This document shows, piece by piece, positions 1 to 6,897 of a stretch of 64,000 nucleotides of DNA. Position numbers and translations under genes: made by a program. The stretch covers positions 1 to 64,000 of the forward strand of contig WGNA01000005.1 in assembly GCA_016124755.1 (NCBI GenBank), read 5' to 3'. The notes under the pieces are model-generated. The model was not told the DNA's origin and did not search any database. It saw only the letters and a list, made by a program, of their open reading frames with translations. This stretch comes from Bacteroidota bacterium (GTDB lineage: Bacteria; Bacteroidota; Bacteroidia; NS11-12g; UBA9320). Within the stretch, counting starts at the first letter, position 1; each line of letters opens with the position of its first letter.

Positions 1-19
1 GATATCTCGGAGGCTTTCG

Positions 20-120
20 TGACCTCGTCAGGATTCAAACCTGAAACCTTCTGATCCGTAGTCAGATGCTCCCTGCCCGCCACCGCTCTTGCCTTCAGGC
101 AGGCGGGTATTCAATTGAGC
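20..120 (-). pseudogene. Broken tRNA-Arg(ACG) copy with D-loop insert
   Basis: Read on the minus strand, this matches the intact tRNA-Arg at 176-249 from the D stem (GCTC) through the anticodon arm, T arm and 3' acceptor strand. The first nine tRNA bases (the 5' acceptor strand) are missing and replaced by unrelated sequence. A 36-bp insert (72-107) sits at the 3' edge of the D loop. Without a 5' acceptor strand it cannot fold into a tRNA. It is followed at 1-19 by the start of the same terminator stem that follows the intact tRNA, so tRNA and terminator were duplicated together. Confidence 0.85.
72..107. repeat. 36-bp palindromic insert in tRNA D loop, copy 1
   Basis: The ends CCTGCCCGCC and GGCAGGCGGG form a roughly 10-bp imperfect inverted repeat. 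A small inner hairpin (TGCC/GGCA) closes on a loop that reads TTC here and AAC in the two other copies. The insertion point is the same tRNA position in all three broken copies. It resembles a REP-type element. Confidence 0.8.
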
Positions 121-144
121 CTTAATTTCAAAATCTTCACATAT

Positions 145-170
145 AAAAAAGCCCCCGATATCTCGGAGGC
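145..170 (-). terminator. Rho-independent terminator of tRNA-Arg
   Basis: On the minus strand an 8-bp stem (GCCTCCGA / TCGGGGGC, one G-U pair) with a GATA loop is followed by six T. It starts six bases after the tRNA 3' end. Confidence 0.85.
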
Positions 171-175
171 TTTTG

Positions 176-249
176 TGACCTCGTCAGGATTCAAACCTGA
201 AACCTTCTGATCCGTAGTCAGATGCTCTATTCAATTGAGCTACGAGGCC
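176..249 (-). tRNA. tRNA-Arg (anticodon ACG)
   Basis: A complete cloverleaf can be drawn. The acceptor stem is GGCCTCG/CGAGGTC with discriminator A, the D stem is GCTC/GAGC, the anticodon stem is TCTGA/TCAGA with loop CTACGGA (anticodon ACG), and the T arm carries GGTTTGAATCC. CCA is not encoded. It is the only intact copy among four related segments and decodes CGN arginine codons. Its first 23 bases double as the 3' end of the upstream GIY-YIG gene. Confidence 0.95.
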
Positions 250-481
250 ATTTTCTTTTTATCCATTCACGTCCAAAACCACTTTTCAAATATAATTCGC
301 GCTTTCGGGCTTCCAGTCGTGTTTCAAATTCTTCAACATGTATCAACTCCCAGGGTCCATAGGGTTTGGTTGATTTAGTTCTTCCAGCATTATGTTGTTT
401 TAATCTTTGGTCAACATCCGAAGACATACCAACATAAAACCGTTTGTGTTCAACACTTCTTAATATGTATGTAAAGAACAT
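227..481 (-). CDS. Small GIY-YIG nuclease, copy 1 (ends in tRNA-Arg)
   Basis: 84-residue single-domain GIY-YIG (URI/UPF0213 type) protein. The core is visible: TYIL and YVG strands, the conserved Arg in QRLKQHN, and a C-terminal KRELYLKSG segment with the candidate catalytic Glu. GIY-YIG domains cut DNA phosphodiester bonds and occur in homing and repair nucleases. The start chosen is the ATG two bases after the displaced tRNA half at 483-557. An upstream ATG would add residues encoded only by the D-loop insert and tRNA fragment. The last eight residues (KWPRSSIE) and the stop codon run into the tRNA-Arg gene, overlapping it by 23 bases. The biological target is unknown. Confidence 0.75.
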   Translation of the reverse strand: MFFTYILRSVEHKRFYVGMSSDVDQRLKQHNAGRTKSTKPYGPWELIHVEEFETRLEARKRELYLKSGFGREWIKRKWPRSSIE

Positions 482-482
482 T

Positions 483-557
483 TCCGTAGTCAGATGCTCC
501 CTGCCCGCCACCGCTCTTGCCAACAGGCAGGCGGGTATTCAATTGAGCTACGAGGCC
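483..557 (-). pseudogene. Displaced tRNA-Arg 5' half, copy 2
   Basis: Contains tRNA-Arg bases 1 to 38 (acceptor 5' strand, D arm, 5' anticodon stem and the complete CTACGGA loop) with a 36-bp insert at 500-535 in the D loop. The 3' half is replaced by the GIY-YIG gene at 227-481. The breakpoint lies exactly at the 3' edge of the anticodon loop. Confidence 0.85.
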
Positions 558-789
558 ATTTACTTTTTATCCATTCGCGACCAAAACCACTTTTCAAATA
601 TACTTCGCGCTTTCGGGCTACCTGTCGTGTTTCAAATTCTTCAACATGTATCAACTCCCAGGGTCTATAGGGTTTTGTTGATTTTGTTCTTCCGGCATTA
701 TGTTGTTTTAATCTTTGGTCAACATCTGAAGACATACCAACGTAAAACCGTTTGTGTTCAACACTTCTTAATATGTATGTAAAGAACAT
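490..789 (-). CDS. Small GIY-YIG nuclease, copy 2 (extended tail)
   Basis: 99-residue near-duplicate of the 227-481 gene. In the shared part it differs at five residues, including LEA to QVA, while keeping TYIL, YVG, the Arg of QRLKQHN and the Glu of KRE. It starts two bases after the third tRNA half (791-865), in the same way as copy 1. The 36-bp insert in the downstream tRNA half is a multiple of three, so the frame stays open. Instead of stopping after SSIE it continues through the insert (YPPACWQERWRAGSI) and stops in the anticodon arm. Whether it is active is unclear, because the changed Glu lies near the catalytic helix. Confidence 0.7.
   Translation of the reverse strand: MFFTYILRSVEHKRFYVGMSSDVDQRLKQHNAGRTKSTKPYRPWELIHVEEFETRQVARKREVYLKSGFGREWIKSKWPRSSIEYPPACWQERWRAGSI
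500..535. repeat. 36-bp palindromic insert in tRNA D loop, copy 2
   Basis: Same element and same insertion point as 72-107, with AAC in the inner loop. It is read in frame by the GIY-YIG gene at 490-789. Confidence 0.8.
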
Positions 790-790
790 T

Positions 791-865
791 TCCGTAGTCA
801 GATGCTCCCTGCCCGCCACCGCTCTTGCCAACAGGCAGGCGGGTATTCAATTGAGCTACGAGGCC
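791..865 (-). pseudogene. Displaced tRNA-Arg 5' half, copy 3
   Basis: Outermost copy, with the same content as 483-557: tRNA bases 1 to 38 plus the 36-bp insert at 808-843. It directly precedes the ATG of the second GIY-YIG gene. No GIY-YIG gene lies upstream, so this may be the original 5' half of the tRNA locus. The 98 bases from 866 to 963 hold no gene or structure I recognise. Confidence 0.8.
808..843. repeat. 36-bp palindromic insert in tRNA D loop, copy 3
   Basis: Identical to the copy at 500-535 and in the same position of the tRNA fragment. Confidence 0.8.
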
Positions 866-963
866 ATTTTCTTAACACCGAAATCCGGTTCTCTGAAACG
901 GGGTGCAAATATAATTTTGTCAGGATCAATCGAAACAAGAAATAAAAAAATACTTCCCGGTTT

Positions 964-1329
964 CTACAACCGTAGAATATCAGACGGATTATCAAGCATT
1001 AATGCCCGGTTTCCGCGAATTGCGATCGGACTTCTGATTAACTCCGGATTGTTGATGAGTACGTTGAGCCAGTCTTCTTCCTCGAACTCCCGACCCCGGA
1101 TATTCTTCTGATAATACTCTTTGCTTTTGTCCAGCAGATCTTTTGGTCTCAATCCCAGATTGCCAATGATCTCTCTCCATTGTGTAGGTGTTCTTTTTTG
1201 TTTTGAATATTCGAAACTCAAAACTCTTCCCGAAAATGTTTTTGCATACGCGATAGCCTTTTTGGCTTTGGAACATTCAGGATTGTACAAGATGGAAATT
1301 TCATGTGAGTGAGTAGACTTTTTATGCAT
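964..1329 (-). CDS. ArsC/Spx-family thioredoxin-fold protein
   Basis: 121-residue protein with the ArsC/Spx layout: an N-terminal strand, then NPECSKAKKA with a single Cys (Cys19), and a C-terminal part ending IRSPIAIRGNRALML, which matches the RP(I/L) region of this family. Family members are glutaredoxin-linked arsenate reductases or redox regulators such as Spx. The sequence has no second cysteine and does not settle which role applies. It is transcribed toward the tRNA-Arg cluster. No arsenic-resistance genes lie nearby, so a general thiol role is as likely as arsenate reduction. Confidence 0.75.
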   Translation of the reverse strand: MHKKSTHSHEISILYNPECSKAKKAIAYAKTFSGRVLSFEYSKQKRTPTQWREIIGNLGLRPKDLLDKSKEYYQKNIRGREFEEEDWLNVLINNPELIRSPIAIRGNRALMLDNPSDILRL

Positions 1330-1493
1330 ACGATTTCAATTAGCCACATAATATTAACAAATAATTGCCGCTTAAACAACGCTTTTGATTTAACGCGGAA
1401 TAAATCAGAGACTTTTATTTTGTTCGTCAATCCGATTTTCGATTCGTTCCTTAAAATTTGAAGAAACGTTCTGCATTTTCAACTGTGAAAAAA

Positions 1494-2012
1494 ATGGATC
1501 TGATTCCCGAAAACCTCCCTTTGATGCATAAATTTCAATGGCAGAAACTTGCTGATGATTGTGCTGATAATCTGGATTTACTCACCGAAGTAATTCATCG
1601 GTTTTTAAACGATAATTCCCTCATCGGAATTAAATCCGCCGAGGTTATCCGATTGCTTACCGATAAACATCCGGGGCTTGTACAACCTCATGTAAATCAA
1701 TTAATCGATTGGCTTTCGACACCGGTTCCCAATGCAAAACTCAGAACCAGCGTGCGATCCCTTCAATTTCTGAAAATTCCGGAAAACCGGATTGATGAGG
1801 TCATTAATCAATGTTACGATCTGATGAAGGATGCGACAAAACCTGCTGCCATCCGAACATTTGCCATGACGACCATTTACCACATCGTGCGCTCTTATCC
1901 CGATCTGCTCGAAGAACTGGATCTTGAAATTAAGGAGATTTTACCTCACGAAAAAAGTCCGGCCTTCCTCAACCGGGCAAACAAAATCCTCGGCAGAAGC
2001 TGGAAATTTTAA
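1494..2012 (+). CDS. Helical-repeat protein of unknown function
   Basis: 172 residues from the ATG at 1494; in-frame TTG (1458) and GTG (1485) codons lie upstream. I do not recognise the family. The protein is almost all predicted helix, with a repeating pattern (ADDCADNLDLLTEVIHRFL, then SAEVIRLLTDKHPGLVQPHVNQ, then RTSVRSLQFL, then AAIRTFAMTTIYHIV) that looks like HEAT/ARM-type helical pairs. It has no signal peptide or membrane segment, so it is probably a cytoplasmic scaffold. It lies 38 bases upstream of the ChaN-like gene on the same strand and may share its transcript. Confidence 0.6.
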   Translation: MDLIPENLPLMHKFQWQKLADDCADNLDLLTEVIHRFLNDNSLIGIKSAEVIRLLTDKHPGLVQPHVNQLIDWLSTPVPNAKLRTSVRSLQFLKIPENRIDEVINQCYDLMKDATKPAAIRTFAMTTIYHIVRSYPDLLEELDLEIKEILPHEKSPAFLNRANKILGRSWKF

Positions 2013-2050
2013 CCATTTTTGCCTACTTAATTTTTTAAAATTCTCTCTTC

Positions 2051-2929
2051 ATGCGGCAACTTATATTGACAATTTCAATTCTGTTTTCGGTTTTAACAGG
2101 TTATTCTCAGGACAAGCCGGCTTATGTTATTTATAACAGCAAAGGCCGGAAAGTGAGTTACGGTCAGATGCTTAAGTCTTTCAAAAAAGCTGATGTCGTT
2201 TTATTCGGAGAATTCCACGACAACCCGATTTCACATTGGCTCGAATTTGAGTTGACCAAAGACATGAATAAACTCTACGATCTCACGCTGGGTGCTGAGA
2301 TGATTGAAGCCGATAACCAAAAGGAACTCGATTCATTTCTAACCCAAAAGACCGATGAAAAGCACTTTGATACTACCGCACGACTTTGGCCGAATTACAA
2401 AACGGATTACAAACCTTTGGTAGACTTTGCCCGCGATTCGGGACTAACTTTCGTTGCCACCAATGTTCCAAGAAGATATGCCCGTTCTGTTTCCAAAGGC
2501 GGCTTCGAAGCTTTAGACACAATTTCAGCACAGGAAAGAGAGTGGATTGCTCCGATGCCCATCGCGTTTCAGGCTGATCTTCCAACCTACGTGAACATGT
2601 TAAAAATGATGGGAGATCATGGAACGCCAAACGTTGTAAAAGCTCAGGCTCTGAAAGATGCAACCATGGCTCACTTCATCATGAAATATGTTCCGCCCAG
2701 AAAAGGTATGTTTAAAAAGAGTACTAAAAAATTTCTGCATTTCAATGGCGCCTATCACAGCGATCACCACGAAGGAATTGGCTGGTACATCAGCCAGATT
2801 AGTAAAAAAGTCCGGGTAATGACCATCACCACGGTTTACGCTTCTGATCTTTCAAAACTATCTGCGGAAGAGAAAGGCAAGGCAGACTTCATCATTGTGG
2901 TAGATGAAGATATGACCCGAACCTACTAA
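2051..2929 (+). CDS. ChaN-family haem-binding protein (DUF399)
   Basis: 292-residue exported protein with an N-terminal signal peptide ending near SVLTGYSQ. The ChaN hallmark GEFHDNPISHWLEFEL appears at about residue 56, and a second conserved block, HFNGAYHSDHHEGIGWY, near residue 235 supplies histidines. ChaN-like proteins bind haem or iron at the cell surface and are often iron regulated. The signal peptide here has no clear lipobox Cys, so it is probably periplasmic rather than a lipoprotein. Its stop codon overlaps that of the opposite-strand GCS2 gene by 4 bases. Confidence 0.8.
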   Translation: MRQLILTISILFSVLTGYSQDKPAYVIYNSKGRKVSYGQMLKSFKKADVVLFGEFHDNPISHWLEFELTKDMNKLYDLTLGAEMIEADNQKELDSFLTQKTDEKHFDTTARLWPNYKTDYKPLVDFARDSGLTFVATNVPRRYARSVSKGGFEALDTISAQEREWIAPMPIAFQADLPTYVNMLKMMGDHGTPNVVKAQALKDATMAHFIMKYVPPRKGMFKKSTKKFLHFNGAYHSDHHEGIGWYISQISKKVRVMTITTVYASDLSKLSAEEKGKADFIIVVDEDMTRTY

Positions 2930-4827
2930 TTGGCTTTATCGTTCATTAATCCGGTTAATTTCAAAACCTGAAGGATATCGCTTTCGGTAATTATCCCAAC
3001 CAATTTTCCCGCTTCATCCACTACAGGAAGAGCATCGGTTCTGTGTTCAGCCATCATTAATACGGCATCCGAAGTTTTGGTCTGAGGAGTAGTAACCGGA
3101 AATTCGGTGAGCATTATATCCTTTGCTTTCCGGTCTTCATCCGGATGGTTTTCGGTTAAATGATGTATCAGACTGTGTGTGTTAATCAGCCCCACCAATT
3201 CGTGTTCGTCGTTTTCTACCGGAACATGCCGGATATGCTGCCAATGCATCAGATTCACAACTAAGTCTAACGGATCTTCTTCATTAACGGTAAAAAGATC
3301 GGTCTCCATCACTTCTTTCACGCGGTGAAAATGCTTTACCGAGAGCTGAATTTCCGGAACGTCTTTCCACTGATCCACCGTCTTACCCGACATCTGTTGC
3401 TCGTACATATTGCGCGTTAAATGAACACTCGCTTCATACGGCGTACTGTCTTTCAGTAACATTCCGAAATTGTGCAATTGCCAGTTCGCCCCATTCTGCC
3501 CTTGTCGCAATCTGGCTTTAATTATATCGAGGTATTTCGTAATGTCGGCGGCATTAATTCCCATCGACTCCAAACCTTTTTTTGCTAACGGAATTAATCT
3601 GGAACGAATCAAATCTTTAGCGGGCATCACTTTGCCGAACCAGTTGAACTGACAATCGAGCCCTCTTCTGGCTGCGTTATAAAAGTTGTAACGAACCTCT
3701 TCGAATTCTACGGTTTCCGAAAGTTTCCGGGCTCTTTCCGGCATGGCAGTCATAAGCCCGAGCCAGAAAGCCGCATTGGCAATTTCGTCGGTTAATGTGG
3801 GGCCACTCGGGATGTAGCGATTCTCAATTCGCAAATGCGGGAGTCCGTTGGTAATTCCGTAACACGCCCGGTTCCACTTGTAAACGGTTCCGTTGTGTAG
3901 TGCTAAAGCCTTTAATTTTGGAATGCCTCCGTTCTTCAGAACCTCCGTAGAATCTTCTTCCAAACCTGCGGTAAAAAGCAGATTGAATCGGGCGATGTTG
4001 TCTTTATATAATTCGGTGATGGAGTTTTTGAGCCAACTGTTACCAAAAGCCACCCGCGGTTCCTGAGTTCGCTGCATTTTAGAAGCATTTCGCGTATCAA
4101 CACTTTGCTGAAATAAGGCAATCCGGGTTTCGTGCCACAACCTCTTTCCCATCAGTAAAGGAGAATTAGCCGAAACAGCCAGCACCGGTCCGGCGATAAA
4201 CTGTGCCCAGTTGTAATAATCTACAAAGTCTTCGGCGTCGAGTTGCAAATGCACCTGAAAGCTGGTGTTGCAGGCTTCGAAGAGAATGTTGTTGTGCGTG
4301 GTGATTAACTCGTCTTTGCCAACTATGTTCAGTTCGAAATCACCGCCCCGTTGATTTTTAATAACGTCATTGAGCGCTTTGTATCTGGGATTCGGCGTCA
4401 TGAATTCGAAGTGCAGATATTCTTTCCCGAGTGTGGGAGCGATGCCGGTGAGGAGAATTTTGGTTTCGCGTCTTTGGGCGGCTTCGTGCCCCAGATCGAT
4501 CAGGTTTTGCATTTGCTTTTCCAGATCGGATAATCCGGAACCGGTAAACATCATGGGCTCCGAGTTGATCTCCAGATTAAAGCAACCAATTTCAGTAGTG
4601 TACTGCGGATTCTTAAGATCATCCAACAGAGCCATGTTATTGGTGGCAGGTCGCCAGTCTTTGTCTAACAGTACTAATTCCTGTTCGGCTCCGATTCGGC
4701 GAACGCCTTTTTCAAACATTCCGTTCTGAAGCATCTGCTCCAACGCCTGAATGTCTTTCAGCAACATGCGGGTAAATTGTCGTTTCTCGGCAGGATCCGA
4801 AAACTGACTTACAACCTGATCTCCCAT
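2926..4827 (-). CDS. GCS2-type glutamate-cysteine ligase fused to CBS pair
   Basis: 633 residues from the ATG at 4827; an in-frame ATG at 4872 would add 15 residues. The N-terminal part (to about residue 490) is a carboxylate-amine ligase of the GCS2 family, with GAEQELVLLD, EINSEP and FQVHLQLDAED motifs. This fold makes gamma-glutamyl amides such as gamma-glutamylcysteine. The C-terminus carries two CBS domains (RHVPVENDEHELVGLI and DALPVVDEAGKLVGIITESD), which in other proteins bind adenine nucleotides. The fusion suggests ligase activity controlled by cell energy state. The true substrate cannot be read from the sequence. Confidence 0.75.
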   Translation of the reverse strand: MGDQVVSQFSDPAEKRQFTRMLLKDIQALEQMLQNGMFEKGVRRIGAEQELVLLDKDWRPATNNMALLDDLKNPQYTTEIGCFNLEINSEPMMFTGSGLSDLEKQMQNLIDLGHEAAQRRETKILLTGIAPTLGKEYLHFEFMTPNPRYKALNDVIKNQRGGDFELNIVGKDELITTHNNILFEACNTSFQVHLQLDAEDFVDYYNWAQFIAGPVLAVSANSPLLMGKRLWHETRIALFQQSVDTRNASKMQRTQEPRVAFGNSWLKNSITELYKDNIARFNLLFTAGLEEDSTEVLKNGGIPKLKALALHNGTVYKWNRACYGITNGLPHLRIENRYIPSGPTLTDEIANAAFWLGLMTAMPERARKLSETVEFEEVRYNFYNAARRGLDCQFNWFGKVMPAKDLIRSRLIPLAKKGLESMGINAADITKYLDIIKARLRQGQNGANWQLHNFGMLLKDSTPYEASVHLTRNMYEQQMSGKTVDQWKDVPEIQLSVKHFHRVKEVMETDLFTVNEEDPLDLVVNLMHWQHIRHVPVENDEHELVGLINTHSLIHHLTENHPDEDRKAKDIMLTEFPVTTPQTKTSDAVLMMAEHRTDALPVVDEAGKLVGIITESDILQVLKLTGLMNDKAN

Positions 4828-4920
4828 TTCAGTAGCTTTTGGTGATGTGTTGATGGCAAGATAACAACACATTCAATTGTTGCAAATGATTTATTACAAT
4901 TGAATCCGAGATTTTATCAC

Positions 4921-5514
4921 ATGAGGAAACCGTATTTATCCAAATTAATAATGTTGCTCATGGCTTTGCCTGAACTTTTAGGAGCACAAACCGCGGATAC
5001 AATTAAGTTCAAAATTTCCCGGACAACATACTTTGAGAAAGCCGCCATACTGGGCGATAAGATCTGGATTTCATCCGATGGTTCAGGAGTCGTAAAACTT
5101 GATTTAAACCAAGATTCATTTGAATATGTGAATTCACCGGATTGGCAATATCTAAACGTAACCAATCTAATTGTTCATAAAAATCAAATCTTTATTACCC
5201 ATAAATTTCATGGAGTTCTTCGATGGCAAAGTGATGAAAATAAGTGGGTAAACATTACCCCTCCGGTTGAAAGAGTTGATTCCACTTTTTTTGCCTTGAC
5301 AGAACACGGAAATACCCTGGCAACCGGTGGTGGTGACGGGCGATTGTATTTATCGGAAGATGGTGGAAACCACTGGAAAAAAATTCAGTTATCCCTGAAA
5401 GACTATATAATCAATGATATAATTTTCTTTGAAAACAACTGGTACATTGCCACGGAGAATTCAGAACTATATCAATACAATCCGGAAACAGGAAAAGTAA
5501 AAGAACGTGAATAA
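4921..5514 (+). pseudogene. Secreted BNR propeller protein, 5' part (split by IS)
   Basis: Begins at ATG 4921 with a signal peptide ending near ALPELLGAQ, followed by BNR/sortilin-like propeller repeats (for example LYLSEDGGNHWKKI, an Asp-box). An in-frame ATG at 4900 is the alternative start. The frame stops at 5514, just before the IS982-family transposase gene. The rest of the propeller resumes in the same frame beyond the element (6487-6897). The two parts plus the missing join would give a protein of roughly 330 residues. Both halves are free of other damage, so the disruption looks recent. Confidence 0.7.
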
Positions 5515-6486
5515 TGTTTAAGCGGCGATCATCAGTAATTGTTGACTTTCTTTTTCTTCTCTGGTTATATTCAGCGAAGGTTTTTTAGGCAGGAAGTGAT
5601 AAGCCGTTAAAGCGGAGATAATGTTTAGGATAAATCCTTTTGGAGCTCTATGACGCGTGTGCTCAATACTGCAAATATTTTTTAGTTCATCGTTCACCGA
5701 TTCAATCAATGCCCTTTTACGGAGCAGTATTCGATCTGTGTCGGAGAGATTCTGCCGCTTCATGTTATTTCTTCGTTTGTAAACCAGGTGTATACCGTCA
5801 TTCCAAAGGAAGTCGGAAAGAGCCTGTGATATATACCCTCTGTCACCAAATAATTTCCCAAAAATGTTCTCTGTCAAGCTGGTAATAACCTTTAAGTTCC
5901 TGTCATCAACATTGGCTTTGGTTAAGTAGAAACTGAGAATCTCACCTTTATCATTAATGATCAGATGGAGTTTAAATCCGAAGAACCACCCCATGGTTGA
6001 TTTCCCTTTGGAGGCAAATCCTTTTAGAACCTTGTGCTGATGCTCCCGTTTGATATGACACGATTTTAGGGTAGTTGAATCAATGAAATTAATTCCCCTG
6101 CTGGCACCCAAAGCGCGTGTTTTCAGGAATAACATCAGGGGAATCATTACCTTGTGTTGAATGCTGTTGAAGCGTTCATAGCTCACTAAATCGGGGAACA
6201 AGTCGGTCCAATATCGAACAACCAATTCGTTGTAGAAGGCTTTAAAGTTGGTGAAGTGTGAATGGTGAAAACAAACAAGAATGGTCATCACTTCCGAATC
6301 CGATAATTTCCCCTTTCTATTCCTATGTCCTGGTGTTTTGGACTCTATCCTGTATTTTTTAACCAACTCCTCAAAATCGTGGCAGAAATCATCTATGGCA
6401 ACGAATATTTCAATTACTTTTGAGTCTTCCATAAGGGCGTTTTTTTGTGTTGTAACTTTTTGATAATCTGTTACTAATATAAATAA
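5515..6486 (-). mobile_element. IS982-family insertion sequence
   Basis: A single transposase gene fills almost the whole segment between the two halves of the propeller gene. I could not identify convincing terminal inverted repeats or a target duplication by eye, so the boundaries are set by the flanking reading frames and may be off by tens of bases. Confidence 0.7.
5518..6432 (-). CDS. IS982-family transposase
   Basis: 304 residues, full length for the family. The DDE catalytic triad is visible: Asp in FIDSTTLKSC, Asp in LFGDRGYIS and Glu in ALIESVNDELK. The N-terminal helical region (LSDSEVMTILVCFHHSHF) is typical of IS982 transposases. It has no frameshift or internal stop, so it is probably active or recently so. 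It is transcribed opposite to the disrupted propeller gene. Confidence 0.92.
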   Translation of the reverse strand: MEDSKVIEIFVAIDDFCHDFEELVKKYRIESKTPGHRNRKGKLSDSEVMTILVCFHHSHFTNFKAFYNELVVRYWTDLFPDLVSYERFNSIQHKVMIPLMLFLKTRALGASRGINFIDSTTLKSCHIKREHQHKVLKGFASKGKSTMGWFFGFKLHLIINDKGEILSFYLTKANVDDRNLKVITSLTENIFGKLFGDRGYISQALSDFLWNDGIHLVYKRRNNMKRQNLSDTDRILLRKRALIESVNDELKNICSIEHTRHRAPKGFILNIISALTAYHFLPKKPSLNITREEKESQQLLMIAA

Positions 6487-6897
6487 ATGCCCTTTATTTT
6501 TAAAGACTTTTCTTATCCATTATTCACGTTAAAAGAATATAACCCACTAGTTCGCGGGAAGAGTCCGGTTGGCTTTATGTCAATTGTAAATAAAGGCGAT
6601 ACGTTGTTTGCTAATAATTGGTGTGAGTCGATTATGTATTCCAAAGACAAAGGCATGAGTTGGGAAAAATGGAGTCACAATGCTCTGTTGAATTGCACAT
6701 GGAAGATTTACCTTTTCGACAATGAATTGTTTTTCAGAGATGTCAAAAAAGGTATGCTAAAATCCTACGATGGCACAACTGTGAAACTTGAAGAATTCGG
6801 TCTCCATGATGAACTGGTTCGCTATATAAAAGACTTTGAAGATTTTCAGATCATCATCACCGACCAGTTTATCAGAGTATTAAAATTACAGAATTAG
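6487..6897 (+). pseudogene. Secreted BNR propeller protein, 3' part (split by IS)
   Basis: Continuation of the propeller gene at 4921-5514, in the same frame, on the far side of the IS. It holds another Asp-box-like repeat (SIMYSKDKGMSWEKW) and the natural C-terminus. It has no signal peptide and no plausible independent role. An in-frame stop at 6484 prevents reading from the IS. It ends one base before the convergent stop of the large propeller gene. Confidence 0.65.

Larger units (their letters stand above)
211..865 (-). repeat. Tandem GIY-YIG + tRNA 5'-half module
   Basis: Two units repeat head to tail on the minus strand. One is 308 bp (483-790) and the other 272 bp (211-482); the 36-bp difference is exactly the D-loop insert. 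Each unit is a GIY-YIG gene followed by tRNA-Arg bases 1 to 38. A third copy of the tRNA half (791-865) sits upstream. Each unit begins just after the last base of the anticodon loop. The arrangement fits repeated insertion into the tRNA gene, with the tRNA rebuilt each time; unequal duplication is the alternative. Confidence 0.8.

Noticed and set aside
1-900. The whole tRNA/GIY-YIG repeat as an assembly error
   Set aside because: The two GIY-YIG genes differ at several positions and one insert copy differs in its loop, which a simple duplication artefact would not produce. It cannot be fully excluded without reads.
444-1111. Two plus-strand ORFs over the GIY-YIG/tRNA region
   Set aside because: They are antisense shadows of the duplicated GIY-YIG genes; their similarity only reflects the underlying DNA repeat.
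5500-6490. Exact IS982 terminal repeats and target duplication
   Set aside because: Several short matches (for example AATAATG and AATAAATG) were considered, but none gives a consistent inverted repeat or direct repeat.
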